This document shows, one piece after another, positions 16,219 to 24,938 of a stretch of 64,000 nt of DNA; position 1 is the stretch's first letter; each line of letters opens with the position of its first letter. The position numbers and the translations under genes are program-made. The stretch is from JACQCF01 sp043742785 (lineage in GTDB: Bacteria > Omnitrophota > Gorgyraeia > Zapsychrales > Fredricksoniimonadaceae). The notes below the pieces were generated by a model. It made no database searches and had not been told where the DNA came from. It saw only the letters and a list, made by a program, of their open reading frames with translations. The stretch covers positions 7,709-71,708 of the forward strand of contig JAYTXU010000006.1 in the NCBI GenBank assembly GCA_043742785.1, in the 5' to 3' direction.

Positions 16219-17514
16219 ATGATTGATCGTTATTCCCTTTCAAAAATGAGCCGTATTTGGTCGGATGAGCATAAGATGGAAATTATGCTTAAGATTGAAA
16301 TCTTAGCTTGTGAATCCATGACAAAGTTAGGAATGATTCCTAAACAAGCAATGGAAAAAATTCGTAAGAATGCTAAATTTGATTTAGATGAAGTTCGTCG
16401 TATTGAAGAACGCACCAAGCATGATGTAGTTGCTTTTATTCAAAATGTTGGACAAAGCCTAGGACCTGAAGCGCAGTATCTTCATATGGGGATGACGTCT
16501 TCAGATTTGTTAGACACTTCCTTGTCTTTGCAATGTGTAGAAGCTTGTGACATTCTAATTGTAGATGTAAAAAAATTATTGTCTGTTCTTAAAGAAAAGG
16601 CTAAGAAGTATAAAGATACTATTTGTATAGCCCGTACCCATGGTGTTCATGCAGAACCAACGACATTTGGTTTAAAATTAGCCAATTGGTATGATGAAAT
16701 GGTGCGCAACTTGGAACGTTTACAACAAGCGCGAGAGATGATGCGTTATGGTAAATTATCAGGCGCTGTTGGAACTTATGCGAATATTGATCCAGCTGTA
16801 GAAGAGTATGTTTGTGCTCAGTTGGATTTGAAACCAGCGAATGTGGCCACTCAAATTTTACAGCGTGATCTACATTGTCAATTGATGTGGGTTGTGGCTA
16901 TGATTGGATGTTCACTAGAGAAATTTGCGACTGAAATCCGTGCTTTACAAAAGACTGAGATTTTGGAAGTAGAAGAGCCTTTCTTTAAGGGACAAATTGG
17001 TTCTTCAGCGATGCCTCACAAGAGAAATCCTGTCACTTGTGAACGTATCTGCGGTATGTCTCGTATTTTAAGGGCGAACGCGATGGTGTCTTTTGAAAAT
17101 ATTAATCTTTGGCATGAACGTGATATCAGCCATTCTTCCGCTGAGCGCGTGATTTTACCTGATTCAACGATTGCCTTGAATTATATGTTGAATAAATTTA
17201 TTCCGATCATTGAAGGACTTTTAGTCTATCCAAAAAACATGATCACTTCACTTTCTAAGACCCGCGGGCTTATTTATTCTCAACGTCTTCTTTTAGAATT
17301 AATGAAAAAAGGTATTTCCCGTGATGCAGCCTATGACACTATTCAGTCATGTGCGATGCAGGTCTGGCAAGAAAGTTCAGAATTTAAAGATGTTCTCTAT
17401 CGTGATAGACGTGTACGCAAGCATTTATCTAAGAATGAGATTGATGGCTGTTTTGATATTAAACATTATATCCGCCATCGTGACTATATCTTCAAACGTG
17501 CAGGAATTAAATAA
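16219..17514 (+). CDS. purB: adenylosuccinate lyase
   Basis: Catalyses two fumarate-releasing steps, SAICAR to AICAR and adenylosuccinate to AMP. The 431 residues have GMTSSDLLDT, ARTHGVHAEPTTFG with a catalytic histidine, and the superfamily signature SSAMPHKRNP. A strong ribosome binding site, TAAGGAGTTGTC, precedes the ATG. It is the first gene of the long operon. Confidence 0.95.
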   Translation: MIDRYSLSKMSRIWSDEHKMEIMLKIEILACESMTKLGMIPKQAMEKIRKNAKFDLDEVRRIEERTKHDVVAFIQNVGQSLGPEAQYLHMGMTSSDLLDTSLSLQCVEACDILIVDVKKLLSVLKEKAKKYKDTICIARTHGVHAEPTTFGLKLANWYDEMVRNLERLQQAREMMRYGKLSGAVGTYANIDPAVEEYVCAQLDLKPANVATQILQRDLHCQLMWVVAMIGCSLEKFATEIRALQKTEILEVEEPFFKGQIGSSAMPHKRNPVTCERICGMSRILRANAMVSFENINLWHERDISHSSAERVILPDSTIALNYMLNKFIPIIEGLLVYPKNMITSLSKTRGLIYSQRLLLELMKKGISRDAAYDTIQSCAMQVWQESSEFKDVLYRDRRVRKHLSKNEIDGCFDIKHYIRHRDYIFKRAGIK

Positions 17515-17527
17515 GGATTGATAAATT

Positions 17528-18232
17528 ATGCGAAAAATTGATCAAATTTATGAAGGTAAAGCCAAAATTCTTTATACAACAGAGAATCCTGATCTTTTGA
17601 TTCAATATTTTAAAGATGATGCTACAGCTTTTAATGCCCAGAAAAAAGGAACCATTGAAGAAAAAGGCATTATGAATAATCGCATTGCTTCTAAGATATT
17701 TGAATATTTAACAACTGTTGGTGTTCAGACTCATTTTGTGAAGAATCTAAGTGATCGGGAGATGTTGGTTAAGAGAGTCAACATTGTTCCTATCGAAGTT
17801 ATTGTTCGTAATCGTGCGGCAGGATCTTTATGCCGTTTGTTAGGATTGCAGGAAGGTTTGCAGTTAGCCTGTTCAACCTTGGAATTTTGTTTCAAGGAAG
17901 ACAAATTAGGAGATCCTTTAATCAATGAGTATCACATTAGAGCTCTTAATCTGGCAACTGATGAAGAGATGAAGAAAATTTCACAAATGGCTCTGGCTAT
18001 TAATGGTCATTTAAAGAAGTTCTTCTTGAATCTCAATATTGAATTGATTGATTTTAAATTAGAGTTTGGCCGTTATAAGGGTGACATTATCTTAGCCGAT
18101 GAAATCTCTCCTGACACTTGCCGTTTGTGGGAAGTCGGTACAGGCAATAAGTTAGACAAAGATCGTTTCCGTCGAGATTTAGGTAATATTGAAGAAGCTT
18201 ACAAAGAAGTCCTACGAAGAGTCTCGAGCTAG
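17528..18232 (+). CDS. purC: SAICAR synthetase
   Basis: ATP-dependent joining of aspartate to CAIR. The 234 residues start IDQIYEGKAKILYTTE and contain DDATAFNAQKK, VEVIVRNRAAGS-type VIPIEVIVRNRAAGSL, and the SAICAR signature DFKLEFGR / ADEISPDTCRLW. The length is that of the bacterial single-domain enzyme. It lies 13 bases after purB, and its stop is followed at once by the ATG of the PurL fusion. Confidence 0.95.
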   Translation: MRKIDQIYEGKAKILYTTENPDLLIQYFKDDATAFNAQKKGTIEEKGIMNNRIASKIFEYLTTVGVQTHFVKNLSDREMLVKRVNIVPIEVIVRNRAAGSLCRLLGLQEGLQLACSTLEFCFKEDKLGDPLINEYHIRALNLATDEEMKKISQMALAINGHLKKFFLNLNIELIDFKLEFGRYKGDIILADEISPDTCRLWEVGTGNKLDKDRFRRDLGNIEEAYKEVLRRVSS

Positions 18233-21124
18233 ATGATTTGGCGTGTTGAAATAAAATTAAAAAGCGGCTTTTTGGATTCCGTTGGCCAAGCTGTCTTAAA
18301 AGACATTGCTGATTTAGGAATTGGTTCTTTGAGCAATGTTCGCGTGGTGTCCGTCTATCTTTTAGAGGGGGATATTTCACGGGAAGATGTTAAACGTATT
18401 TGTGAAGAACTTTTAGTTGATCCTATCGTTGAAGAGTACGGATTTTCCCTTTCTGCTCAAAAATCAAATCAAGATCATCATGTTGTTGAGATTGCTTATA
18501 ATCCTGGGGTTATGGATCCTGTTGAGGCTTCCACCCTTAAAGGGATTTGTGATTTAGGAATAGAGAAAATTCAAGCTCTGCGTACGGCTAGGCAGTATCA
18601 TTTTTGGGGAAGTCTAACTCCCAAGGAATTAGAACAAATCACTAATCGCGTGTTGATGAATAAACTCATTCAGCATGCAGTTAAGACTTCAGCTCAAGCT
18701 ATCCCAACGACCCTGATTTTATCAACTCCAGTACAATCAAAATTTGATATCGTTGTGGTCGAACTTCTTAATGCTTCTGATAAAGATTTGATAAAAATTT
18801 CTTCCCAAGGACAATTGTATTTGAACCTTAATGAAATGAAGGCTATTCAAGTGCATTTCAAGAAGGAAGGCCGGAGCCCAAGTGATGTAGAATTAGAGAC
18901 TATTGCACAAACATGGAGTGAACATTGTAATCACAAAACTTTTCGTGGGATTATTCGTTATCGTCAGGGGAAGAAGGGTAAGGCTAAAATTATTAAAAGT
19001 CTTTTTAAGACGACGATTGCTAAGGTCACTAATGATTTAAAGAAAAAATGGTGTATTTCTGTATTCCATGATAATGCGGGAGTTATTGCTTTTGATCGTG
19101 ATTATCATGTTTGTTTTAAGGTCGAAACGCACAATCATCCTTCAGCTTTAGAGCCATTTGGAGGAGCTAATACGGGATTAGGTGGAGTTATTCGTGATAC
19201 ATTGGGAACAGGTTTAGCGGCCAAACCGTTGGCTAATACCGATGTATTTTGTTTTGCTCCTCCAACGACTTCTGTCAGTGAAATTCCCGTAGGTGCTCTG
19301 CATCCAAAACGTGTGATGAAGGGAGTTGTTTCAGGCGTTCGTGATTATGGCAATAAAATGGGCATCCCCACTGTCAATGGAGCTATTGTTTTTGATAAGT
19401 ATTTTGTTGGCAATCCATTAGTATTCTGCGGTAACGTTGGACTTATTCCAGTAGGTAAAGAAATTAAAAAGGTTAGAAAAGGTGATTTGATTGTGGCTGT
19501 TGGAGGGAAGACAGGACGCGATGGTATTCATGGCGCAACATTTTCTTCGGGGGAATTAACCAGCGAATCTGAAACGGTTTCTTCAGGAGCCGTACAAATT
19601 GGCAATCCTATCGAACAGAAGAAGGTTCTAGATGCTCTTTTAAAAGCTAGAGATAAAAATCTTTTTACAGGTTTAACTGATTGTGGAGCCGGTGGATTTT
19701 CGAGTGCTGTTGGTGAAATGGGAGCCCAAACGGGAGCTCGAGTTGATTTGGATAAAGCTCCTCTTAAATACCAAGGACTTAGCTATACAGAGATTTGGAT
19801 TTCTGAATCTCAAGAACGAATGGTGATGTCGGTTCCTCCAGCGAAGATTGACGAGTTATTGAAAGTTTTTGCTGATGAGAATGTGGAAGCTGTTGTATTA
19901 GGTGAATTTGACGGTAGCGGACGTTTACAACTATTTTTTCAAGGTCATCAGGTTTGCGATTTAGATATGCATTTTCTACATGATGGTTTGCCTAAGATTA
20001 TTAAAGAAGCTGTTTATGTTCCACCCGTATTAAAAGCAGAGAGATTATTAGCTAAAAAAGATTTAACCGAGGATCTCTGCGAAGCCTTGGCGCATTTTAA
20101 TGTTGCCTCTAAGGAATCGGTAATTCGTGTTTATGATCATGAGGTTCAGGGAACAAGTGTTATTAAACCTTTGGTAGGTGTTCATACCGATGGTCCATCC
20201 GATGCTGCAGTTATCTCTCCTCGATTAGGTTCTAAAAAAGGGGTAGCTATTAGTAACGGAATTAATATTCGCTTTGGCATGATTGATCCCTATTGGATGG
20301 CTGCTTCCTGTATTGATGAAGCGATCCGTCAGATTATTTCTGTTGGTGGCGCTTTAGATCGCATTGCTTTGCTTGATAATTTTTGCTGGGGGAACCCAGA
20401 TAAGTCGGATCGACTAGGTTCCTTGGTACGATGTGCGCAAGGTTGTTACCAGGCTGCTAAATCTTTTGCGACACCGTTTATTTCAGGGAAGGATAGTTTG
20501 TATAATGAATATACTGATAAAGGAAAATCATTAGCGATTCCTGGGACCATTCTTATTTCTGCTATCGGTATTGTGGAGGACATATCCAAGGTTGTGACCA
20601 TGGATTTCAAGAAGGCGGGAAATAGTATTTATGTAGTTGGCAATACCTTTGATGAATTAGGCGGATCGATTTATTTAGCTAATCAAGATCAGATAGGCAA
20701 GAATGTTCCTCAGGTGCGTTTTTCTTATGCGGTTAAAACATATAGAGCCATTGAGAAGGCTGTGAAGTTAGGCATTATTTCTTCCATGCATGATATTTCA
20801 GAGGGTGGATTGGCTGTAGCATTGGCAGAGATGGCTTTTGCTGGCGGATTAGGTGTGACGGCTTTTGTGAAAGCTATTCCTTATCAAGGAAAACGAAAAT
20901 CCGAAGATGTTATCCTTTTCTCTGAAAGTAATTCACGCTTTCTTGTTGAAGTTGAGGCTCGTCATGAGAAATCTTTTAAATCAGCTTTAAAAGGAATTGC
21001 TCATGCGAAGCTAGGGATGGTTGAGGCAACGCCGGAGATGATTGTTTATGGCTTTAAAGACCAAGTTGTTGTGAATGCAAATATTTTTGATCTTAAAAAC
21101 GTTTGGCAAACTCCTCTGAGGTAA
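18233..21124 (+). CDS. purL: FGAM synthase: two PurS-like domains fused to PurL
   Basis: Makes formylglycinamidine ribonucleotide, with ammonia supplied by PurQ. The 963 residues start with two consecutive PurS-like domains (about 1-78 and 82-155; WRVEIKLKSGFLD...ISREDVKRICEELL and VVEIAYNPGVMD...LTPKELEQITNRVL). The PurL body follows with WSEHCNHKTF, ETHNHPSALEPFGGANTGLGG (near 300) and DCGAGGFSSAVGEMG. Bacillus-type PurL is about 740 residues with a separate PurS; the large proteobacterial PurL is about 1300 with glutaminase included. The N-terminal domain of large PurL is known to resemble a PurS dimer, so this looks like an intermediate form. PurQ is encoded separately at 21869. Confidence 0.92.
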   Translation: MIWRVEIKLKSGFLDSVGQAVLKDIADLGIGSLSNVRVVSVYLLEGDISREDVKRICEELLVDPIVEEYGFSLSAQKSNQDHHVVEIAYNPGVMDPVEASTLKGICDLGIEKIQALRTARQYHFWGSLTPKELEQITNRVLMNKLIQHAVKTSAQAIPTTLILSTPVQSKFDIVVVELLNASDKDLIKISSQGQLYLNLNEMKAIQVHFKKEGRSPSDVELETIAQTWSEHCNHKTFRGIIRYRQGKKGKAKIIKSLFKTTIAKVTNDLKKKWCISVFHDNAGVIAFDRDYHVCFKVETHNHPSALEPFGGANTGLGGVIRDTLGTGLAAKPLANTDVFCFAPPTTSVSEIPVGALHPKRVMKGVVSGVRDYGNKMGIPTVNGAIVFDKYFVGNPLVFCGNVGLIPVGKEIKKVRKGDLIVAVGGKTGRDGIHGATFSSGELTSESETVSSGAVQIGNPIEQKKVLDALLKARDKNLFTGLTDCGAGGFSSAVGEMGAQTGARVDLDKAPLKYQGLSYTEIWISESQERMVMSVPPAKIDELLKVFADENVEAVVLGEFDGSGRLQLFFQGHQVCDLDMHFLHDGLPKIIKEAVYVPPVLKAERLLAKKDLTEDLCEALAHFNVASKESVIRVYDHEVQGTSVIKPLVGVHTDGPSDAAVISPRLGSKKGVAISNGINIRFGMIDPYWMAASCIDEAIRQIISVGGALDRIALLDNFCWGNPDKSDRLGSLVRCAQGCYQAAKSFATPFISGKDSLYNEYTDKGKSLAIPGTILISAIGIVEDISKVVTMDFKKAGNSIYVVGNTFDELGGSIYLANQDQIGKNVPQVRFSYAVKTYRAIEKAVKLGIISSMHDISEGGLAVALAEMAFAGGLGVTAFVKAIPYQGKRKSEDVILFSESNSRFLVEVEARHEKSFKSALKGIAHAKLGMVEATPEMIVYGFKDQVVVNANIFDLKNVWQTPLR

Positions 21125-21126
21125 GA

Positions 21127-21795
21127 ATGATAAAAACAAAGAAATATTCAAAGTCTCCTGATTTAGATTTAATGGAAGATCCGTGGCGGATTTTTCGTAT
21201 TATGGCGGAATTTGTTGATGGATTTGAAGAACTTAAAGATGTAGGCCGTGCGGTCAGTATTTTTGGCTCTGCTCGTATTAAGCCGGGTCATCCTTATTAT
21301 CAAGCGGCAGACAAAACAGCTTTTCTTTTAGTTAAAGCGGGTTATGCAGTTATTACAGGTGGCGGCCCAAGCATTATGGAAGCGAGTAATAAAGGAGCAG
21401 CGAAAGCAGGCGGACAATCTATAGGGCTTAATATTGATTTACCTTTTGAACAGAAACCTAATCCTTTTATTAATCATTTAATTAATTTTCATTATTTCTT
21501 TTGTCGTAAGGTTTGTTTTGTTAAATATGCTAAGGCTTTTGTTATTTTTCCTGGAGGTTTTGGCACCTTAGATGAATTATCAGAGAGTCTTACCCTTATT
21601 CAAACACAGCGCATGGAAAAATTTCCTGTTATTCTTTATGGTAGTAAATATTGGAAAGGTCTTTTAGATTGGTTTGCCGGTTCTATGTTAGAAGAAGGAT
21701 GTATTGATGCGAAAGATTTAGACTTTATTCAGGTCGCGGATAAACCTGAGGATGTTATAAAAATTATTAAGAAGTTTTATCTGAAAAAGAAATAA
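21127..21795 (+). CDS. LOG family protein (nucleotide 5'-monophosphate phosphoribohydrolase family)
   Basis: LOG proteins split base from nucleoside monophosphate; some are cytokinin-activating enzymes and others nucleotide recyclers. The 222 residues have the Rossmann-like SIFGSARIKPG, GGGPSIMEASNKGA (about 78-91) and PGGFGTLDE (about 142-150), the family signature. The start is ATG 21127, two bases after the purL stop, with GAGGT just upstream; an in-frame ATG at 21103 lies inside purL. Its place within the purine genes points to purine nucleotide salvage or repair. This is inference. Confidence 0.85.
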   Translation: MIKTKKYSKSPDLDLMEDPWRIFRIMAEFVDGFEELKDVGRAVSIFGSARIKPGHPYYQAADKTAFLLVKAGYAVITGGGPSIMEASNKGAAKAGGQSIGLNIDLPFEQKPNPFINHLINFHYFFCRKVCFVKYAKAFVIFPGGFGTLDELSESLTLIQTQRMEKFPVILYGSKYWKGLLDWFAGSMLEEGCIDAKDLDFIQVADKPEDVIKIIKKFYLKKK

Positions 21796-21798
21796 TGT

Positions 21799-21856
21799 AG
21801 GGGCGACCCCCTGTGGTCGCTATCAAATGAGGACAGGCATAGGGGCCTGTCCGTAC
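21799..21856. repeat. pair of palindromic repeats between the LOG gene and purQ
   Basis: GCGACC (21803-21808) pairs with GGTCGC (21815-21820), and GGACAGGC (21831-21838) with GCCTGTCC (21845-21852). Each stem encloses six bases, and GTAGGGGCGACC and CCGTAC flank the pair. GTAGGGGCGACC-type palindromes are common dispersed repeats in many genomes. The pair sits in the widest gap inside the purine operon and could act as an mRNA processing or stability element. Confidence 0.65.
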
Positions 21857-21868
21857 AAACGGAATGAT

Positions 21869-22660
21869 ATGAGTAAGAATGTTCGTGTATTAGTTTTGCG
21901 CACTGCAGGAACCAATTGCAATGAGGAAACAGCGTATGCTTTTTCTTATTTCGGCGCAGCTGTTGATCAAGTGCATGTCAATGAATTGGTCGCAGGCACG
22001 AAGAAACTTTTGGATTATCAAATCCTGGCCTTGCCTGGCGGCTTTAGCTATGGCGATGATATTGCTTCAGGCCGTATTTTAGCCAATGAACTGCGTTTAA
22101 AGCTGGGCGGTGATATCAAGAAATTTATTGCGGATGGTAAATTAGTAATTGGTATTTGCAATGGTTTTCAAATTCTAGTGAAAGCGGGAATTCTTCCTGG
22201 ATTGGGTTTAAACGCCGGACAGGAAGCAACCTTGTTTCATAATGATTCCGCTAAATTTGAAGCCCGTTGGACGCATTTGACTGTTACCGGAGAGAAATCC
22301 GTTTGGACTAAAGGTATTCAACAACAAATTTATCTTCCTGTTGCTCATGGAGAGGGAAAGTTTATTCCTCGTGACCCAAAGGTTTTAGAAACATTAAAAG
22401 CCAATGGTCAGATTGTTTTTCATTATTGTGCGGCGAACGGTGCTGTACCTTTATACCCAGATAATCCTAACGGTTCAACCGAGCATATCGCAGGTATTTG
22501 TGATACCACGGGCCGTGTGTTAGGATTAATGCCTCATCCTGAGCGTCATTTTTTATCTCATCAGCATCCGTTCTGGATGCGTTTAGGGAAGAAAGACAAG
22601 CTGGGTGATGGAGCAAAGATTTTCGAAAACGGCATTAATTACGCGAAAGAACAATTATGA
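21869..22660 (+). CDS. purQ: FGAM synthase glutaminase subunit
   Basis: Hydrolyses glutamine and passes ammonia to PurL. The 263 residues make a class I glutamine amidotransferase with nucleophile C97 in GICNGFQILV and the His/Glu pair in MPHPERH near the C-terminus. It is longer than the 225-residue Bacillus form. I chose ATG 21869; the frame is open 42 bases further upstream, but that would translate the palindromic repeat. It overlaps purM in ATGA. Confidence 0.93.
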   Translation: MSKNVRVLVLRTAGTNCNEETAYAFSYFGAAVDQVHVNELVAGTKKLLDYQILALPGGFSYGDDIASGRILANELRLKLGGDIKKFIADGKLVIGICNGFQILVKAGILPGLGLNAGQEATLFHNDSAKFEARWTHLTVTGEKSVWTKGIQQQIYLPVAHGEGKFIPRDPKVLETLKANGQIVFHYCAANGAVPLYPDNPNGSTEHIAGICDTTGRVLGLMPHPERHFLSHQHPFWMRLGKKDKLGDGAKIFENGINYAKEQL

Positions 22661-23661
22661 GCAAGGTTTTAACCTATAAAAAAGCAGGGGTTGATATTGC
22701 TAAGGCTAATCGATTTGTTGATGCGATTAAGTTAATATCGAAATCAACCATCAATAAGCATGTACTTAATAAGCTTGGCTCATTTGGAGCTTTATTTGAT
22801 TTAGGGTCGTTTAAATATAAGAATCCAGTTCTTGTTTCTTCGACGGACGGCGTAGGTACTAAACTTTTAGTGGCTAATCTCATCAAGAAGCACGATACGG
22901 TAGGAATCGATTTAGTCGCGATGAACGTGAACGATCTTCTTTGTACAGGCGCTAAGCCTTTATTTTTTTTGGATTATATTGCGACTGGTAAGCTGAACAA
23001 TACCACTATGAAATCTGTGATGAAGGGGATTGTGGCTGGTTGTCATCTGTCTGGCTGTGCCTTGATCGGTGGCGAAACCGCAGAGATGCCTGATATGTAT
23101 AAAGGCGAAGAATATGATTTAGCTGGTTTTACAGTTGGTATTGTAGAAAAAGATAAAATTATTGATGGCTCATTGCTTAAAGTGGGGGATGTTCTGATTG
23201 GCCTTCCTTCTTCAGGACTGCATTCCAATGGATATTCCCTTGCTCGCAAAGCATTAAGTGCAGCTCAGCAGAAAGAATATGGTCAAATTTTAATTAAGCC
23301 GACCTGTATTTATGTCAAACAAGTCCTAGCTCTTTTAGAGAAATTCTCCGTTAAGGGAATGGCTCATATGACGGGTGGTGCCTGGTATGAAAAGCTAACT
23401 AAAATTCTACCAAAGGGGCATGCTTTTTCTGTCAATAAAGGCAGCTGGCCTATTCCCCGTATTTTCCAATTGATTCAAGATAAGGGTCATATTCCCGAAC
23501 ACGATATGTACCGTACTTTTAATATGGGGATTGGATTTTGCTTGGTGGCTTCTCCAAAGGATGTGACGGGAGTACAGGTGTTCTTACGCAGTCAGCATCA
23601 AGAGTCTTTTGTGATTGGTAAGGTTATCCAGGATTCAAAACGTAAGGTAGTTTTTCAATGA
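22657..23661 (+). CDS. purM: AIR synthetase
   Basis: ATP-dependent ring closure of FGAM to aminoimidazole ribonucleotide. The 334 residues show STDGVGTKLLVA, DLVAMNVNDLLCTGAKPLFFLDY, GGETAEMPDMY, GLPSSGLHSNGYSLAR and HMTGGAWYEKL, the full set of PurM motifs. It overlaps purQ and purD by four bases each. Confidence 0.95.
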   Translation: MSKVLTYKKAGVDIAKANRFVDAIKLISKSTINKHVLNKLGSFGALFDLGSFKYKNPVLVSSTDGVGTKLLVANLIKKHDTVGIDLVAMNVNDLLCTGAKPLFFLDYIATGKLNNTTMKSVMKGIVAGCHLSGCALIGGETAEMPDMYKGEEYDLAGFTVGIVEKDKIIDGSLLKVGDVLIGLPSSGLHSNGYSLARKALSAAQQKEYGQILIKPTCIYVKQVLALLEKFSVKGMAHMTGGAWYEKLTKILPKGHAFSVNKGSWPIPRIFQLIQDKGHIPEHDMYRTFNMGIGFCLVASPKDVTGVQVFLRSQHQESFVIGKVIQDSKRKVVFQ

Positions 23662-24938
23662 ACATCCTCGTCATCGGTTCCGGCGGACGTGAACACGCGC
23701 TCTGCTGGAAAATCAAACAAAGTCTTAAGGTCAAGAAGCTCTACTGCGCTCCAGGTAACGGCGGCATCGCTCAGTTAGCAGAATGCGTTCCTATTGCAGC
23801 AGAAGATATTGATGCTCTTCTAGAATTCGCCTTATCTAAGAAAATAGATTTAACTGTTGTAGGTCCTGAAGTTTCTTTAGTTAAGGGAATCGTGGATGTT
23901 TTTGTTCAAAAGGGTTTAAAAATTTTTGGTCCAAGCAAGGAAGCTTCTCAATTAGAGGGGAGTAAGGTTTTTTCAAAAGAGTTTTTACATCGAAGGAATA
24001 TTCCTACCGCTATCTATAAAGTATTTGATAGGGCAAGTGAAGCGATGGATTTTTTAAACAAAGCACAGTTTCCTTTAGTGGTTAAAGCGGATGGTATTGC
24101 TGCTGGTAAAGGGGTTTATGTTTGCCAAAATCTTAAAGAAGCTCAAATAGCTATTGATGATATTATGGTTCAAAAGATTTTTGGGGAAGCTGGAGATAGA
24201 ATCGTTATAGAAGAATGCTTGATGGGTCAAGAAGCATCGGTATTAGCGATTTGTGATGGAAAACATTTCTTTGTTTTACCAAGTGCCCAGGATCATAAAC
24301 GTATTTTTGATGAAGATGTGGGGCCTAATACAGGGGGAATGGGTTCTTATTCTCCAGCACCAGTTGTTACTCAAAAACTTTTGGATGCTATTATTACACG
24401 CATTATCGAGCCTGCTGTACGTGGAATGTATCAGGAAGGTATTCCTTTTAAAGGGGTCTTATACGCAGGGGTAATGTTAACTCAAGATGGACCTTTTGTG
24501 TTAGAATTTAATACTCGTTTTGGTGATCCTGAAACACAAAGTATTTTACCTCGGTTAAAAAGTGATTTGGTTGAAATTATGATAGCGGCTTGTGATGGTA
24601 GACTCAATGAGATAAAGGTGCAGTGGGATTCCAGGTCTTGTATTTGTGTTGCTATCGTTTCTGGAGGTTATCCAGGGAAGTACAGCAATGGTTATCAGAT
24701 CAAGGGTTTAGATGAAATTACTGATGTAGACACTATTGTTTTTCATGCAGGAACCAAGAATGACGGCGGCATCATTGTGACGGCGGGAGGCCGTGTTCTT
24801 GGGATTACAAGTTTAGGTAATTCTCTTGAAAAAGCCATTACCAAAGCGTATGACGCTGTGGATAAGATTCAGTTTGATCATATGTTTTTTCGTCGTGATA
24901 TTGGACAAAAAGCTTTAAATTTAGCCAAATCCAAATGA
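23658..24938 (+). CDS. purD: phosphoribosylamine--glycine ligase
   Basis: ATP-grasp enzyme that makes GAR from phosphoribosylamine and glycine. The 426 residues begin MNILVIGSGGREHAL, then APGNGG, KADGIAAGKGVYV, DHKRIFDEDVGPNTGGMGSYSPAP and EFNTRFGDPETQ, all PurD signatures. Glycine can come from the glyA product encoded further along. It overlaps purM and the TsaC fusion in ATGA. Confidence 0.95.
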   Translation: MNILVIGSGGREHALCWKIKQSLKVKKLYCAPGNGGIAQLAECVPIAAEDIDALLEFALSKKIDLTVVGPEVSLVKGIVDVFVQKGLKIFGPSKEASQLEGSKVFSKEFLHRRNIPTAIYKVFDRASEAMDFLNKAQFPLVVKADGIAAGKGVYVCQNLKEAQIAIDDIMVQKIFGEAGDRIVIEECLMGQEASVLAICDGKHFFVLPSAQDHKRIFDEDVGPNTGGMGSYSPAPVVTQKLLDAIITRIIEPAVRGMYQEGIPFKGVLYAGVMLTQDGPFVLEFNTRFGDPETQSILPRLKSDLVEIMIAACDGRLNEIKVQWDSRSCICVAIVSGGYPGKYSNGYQIKGLDEITDVDTIVFHAGTKNDGGIIVTAGGRVLGITSLGNSLEKAITKAYDAVDKIQFDHMFFRRDIGQKALNLAKSK

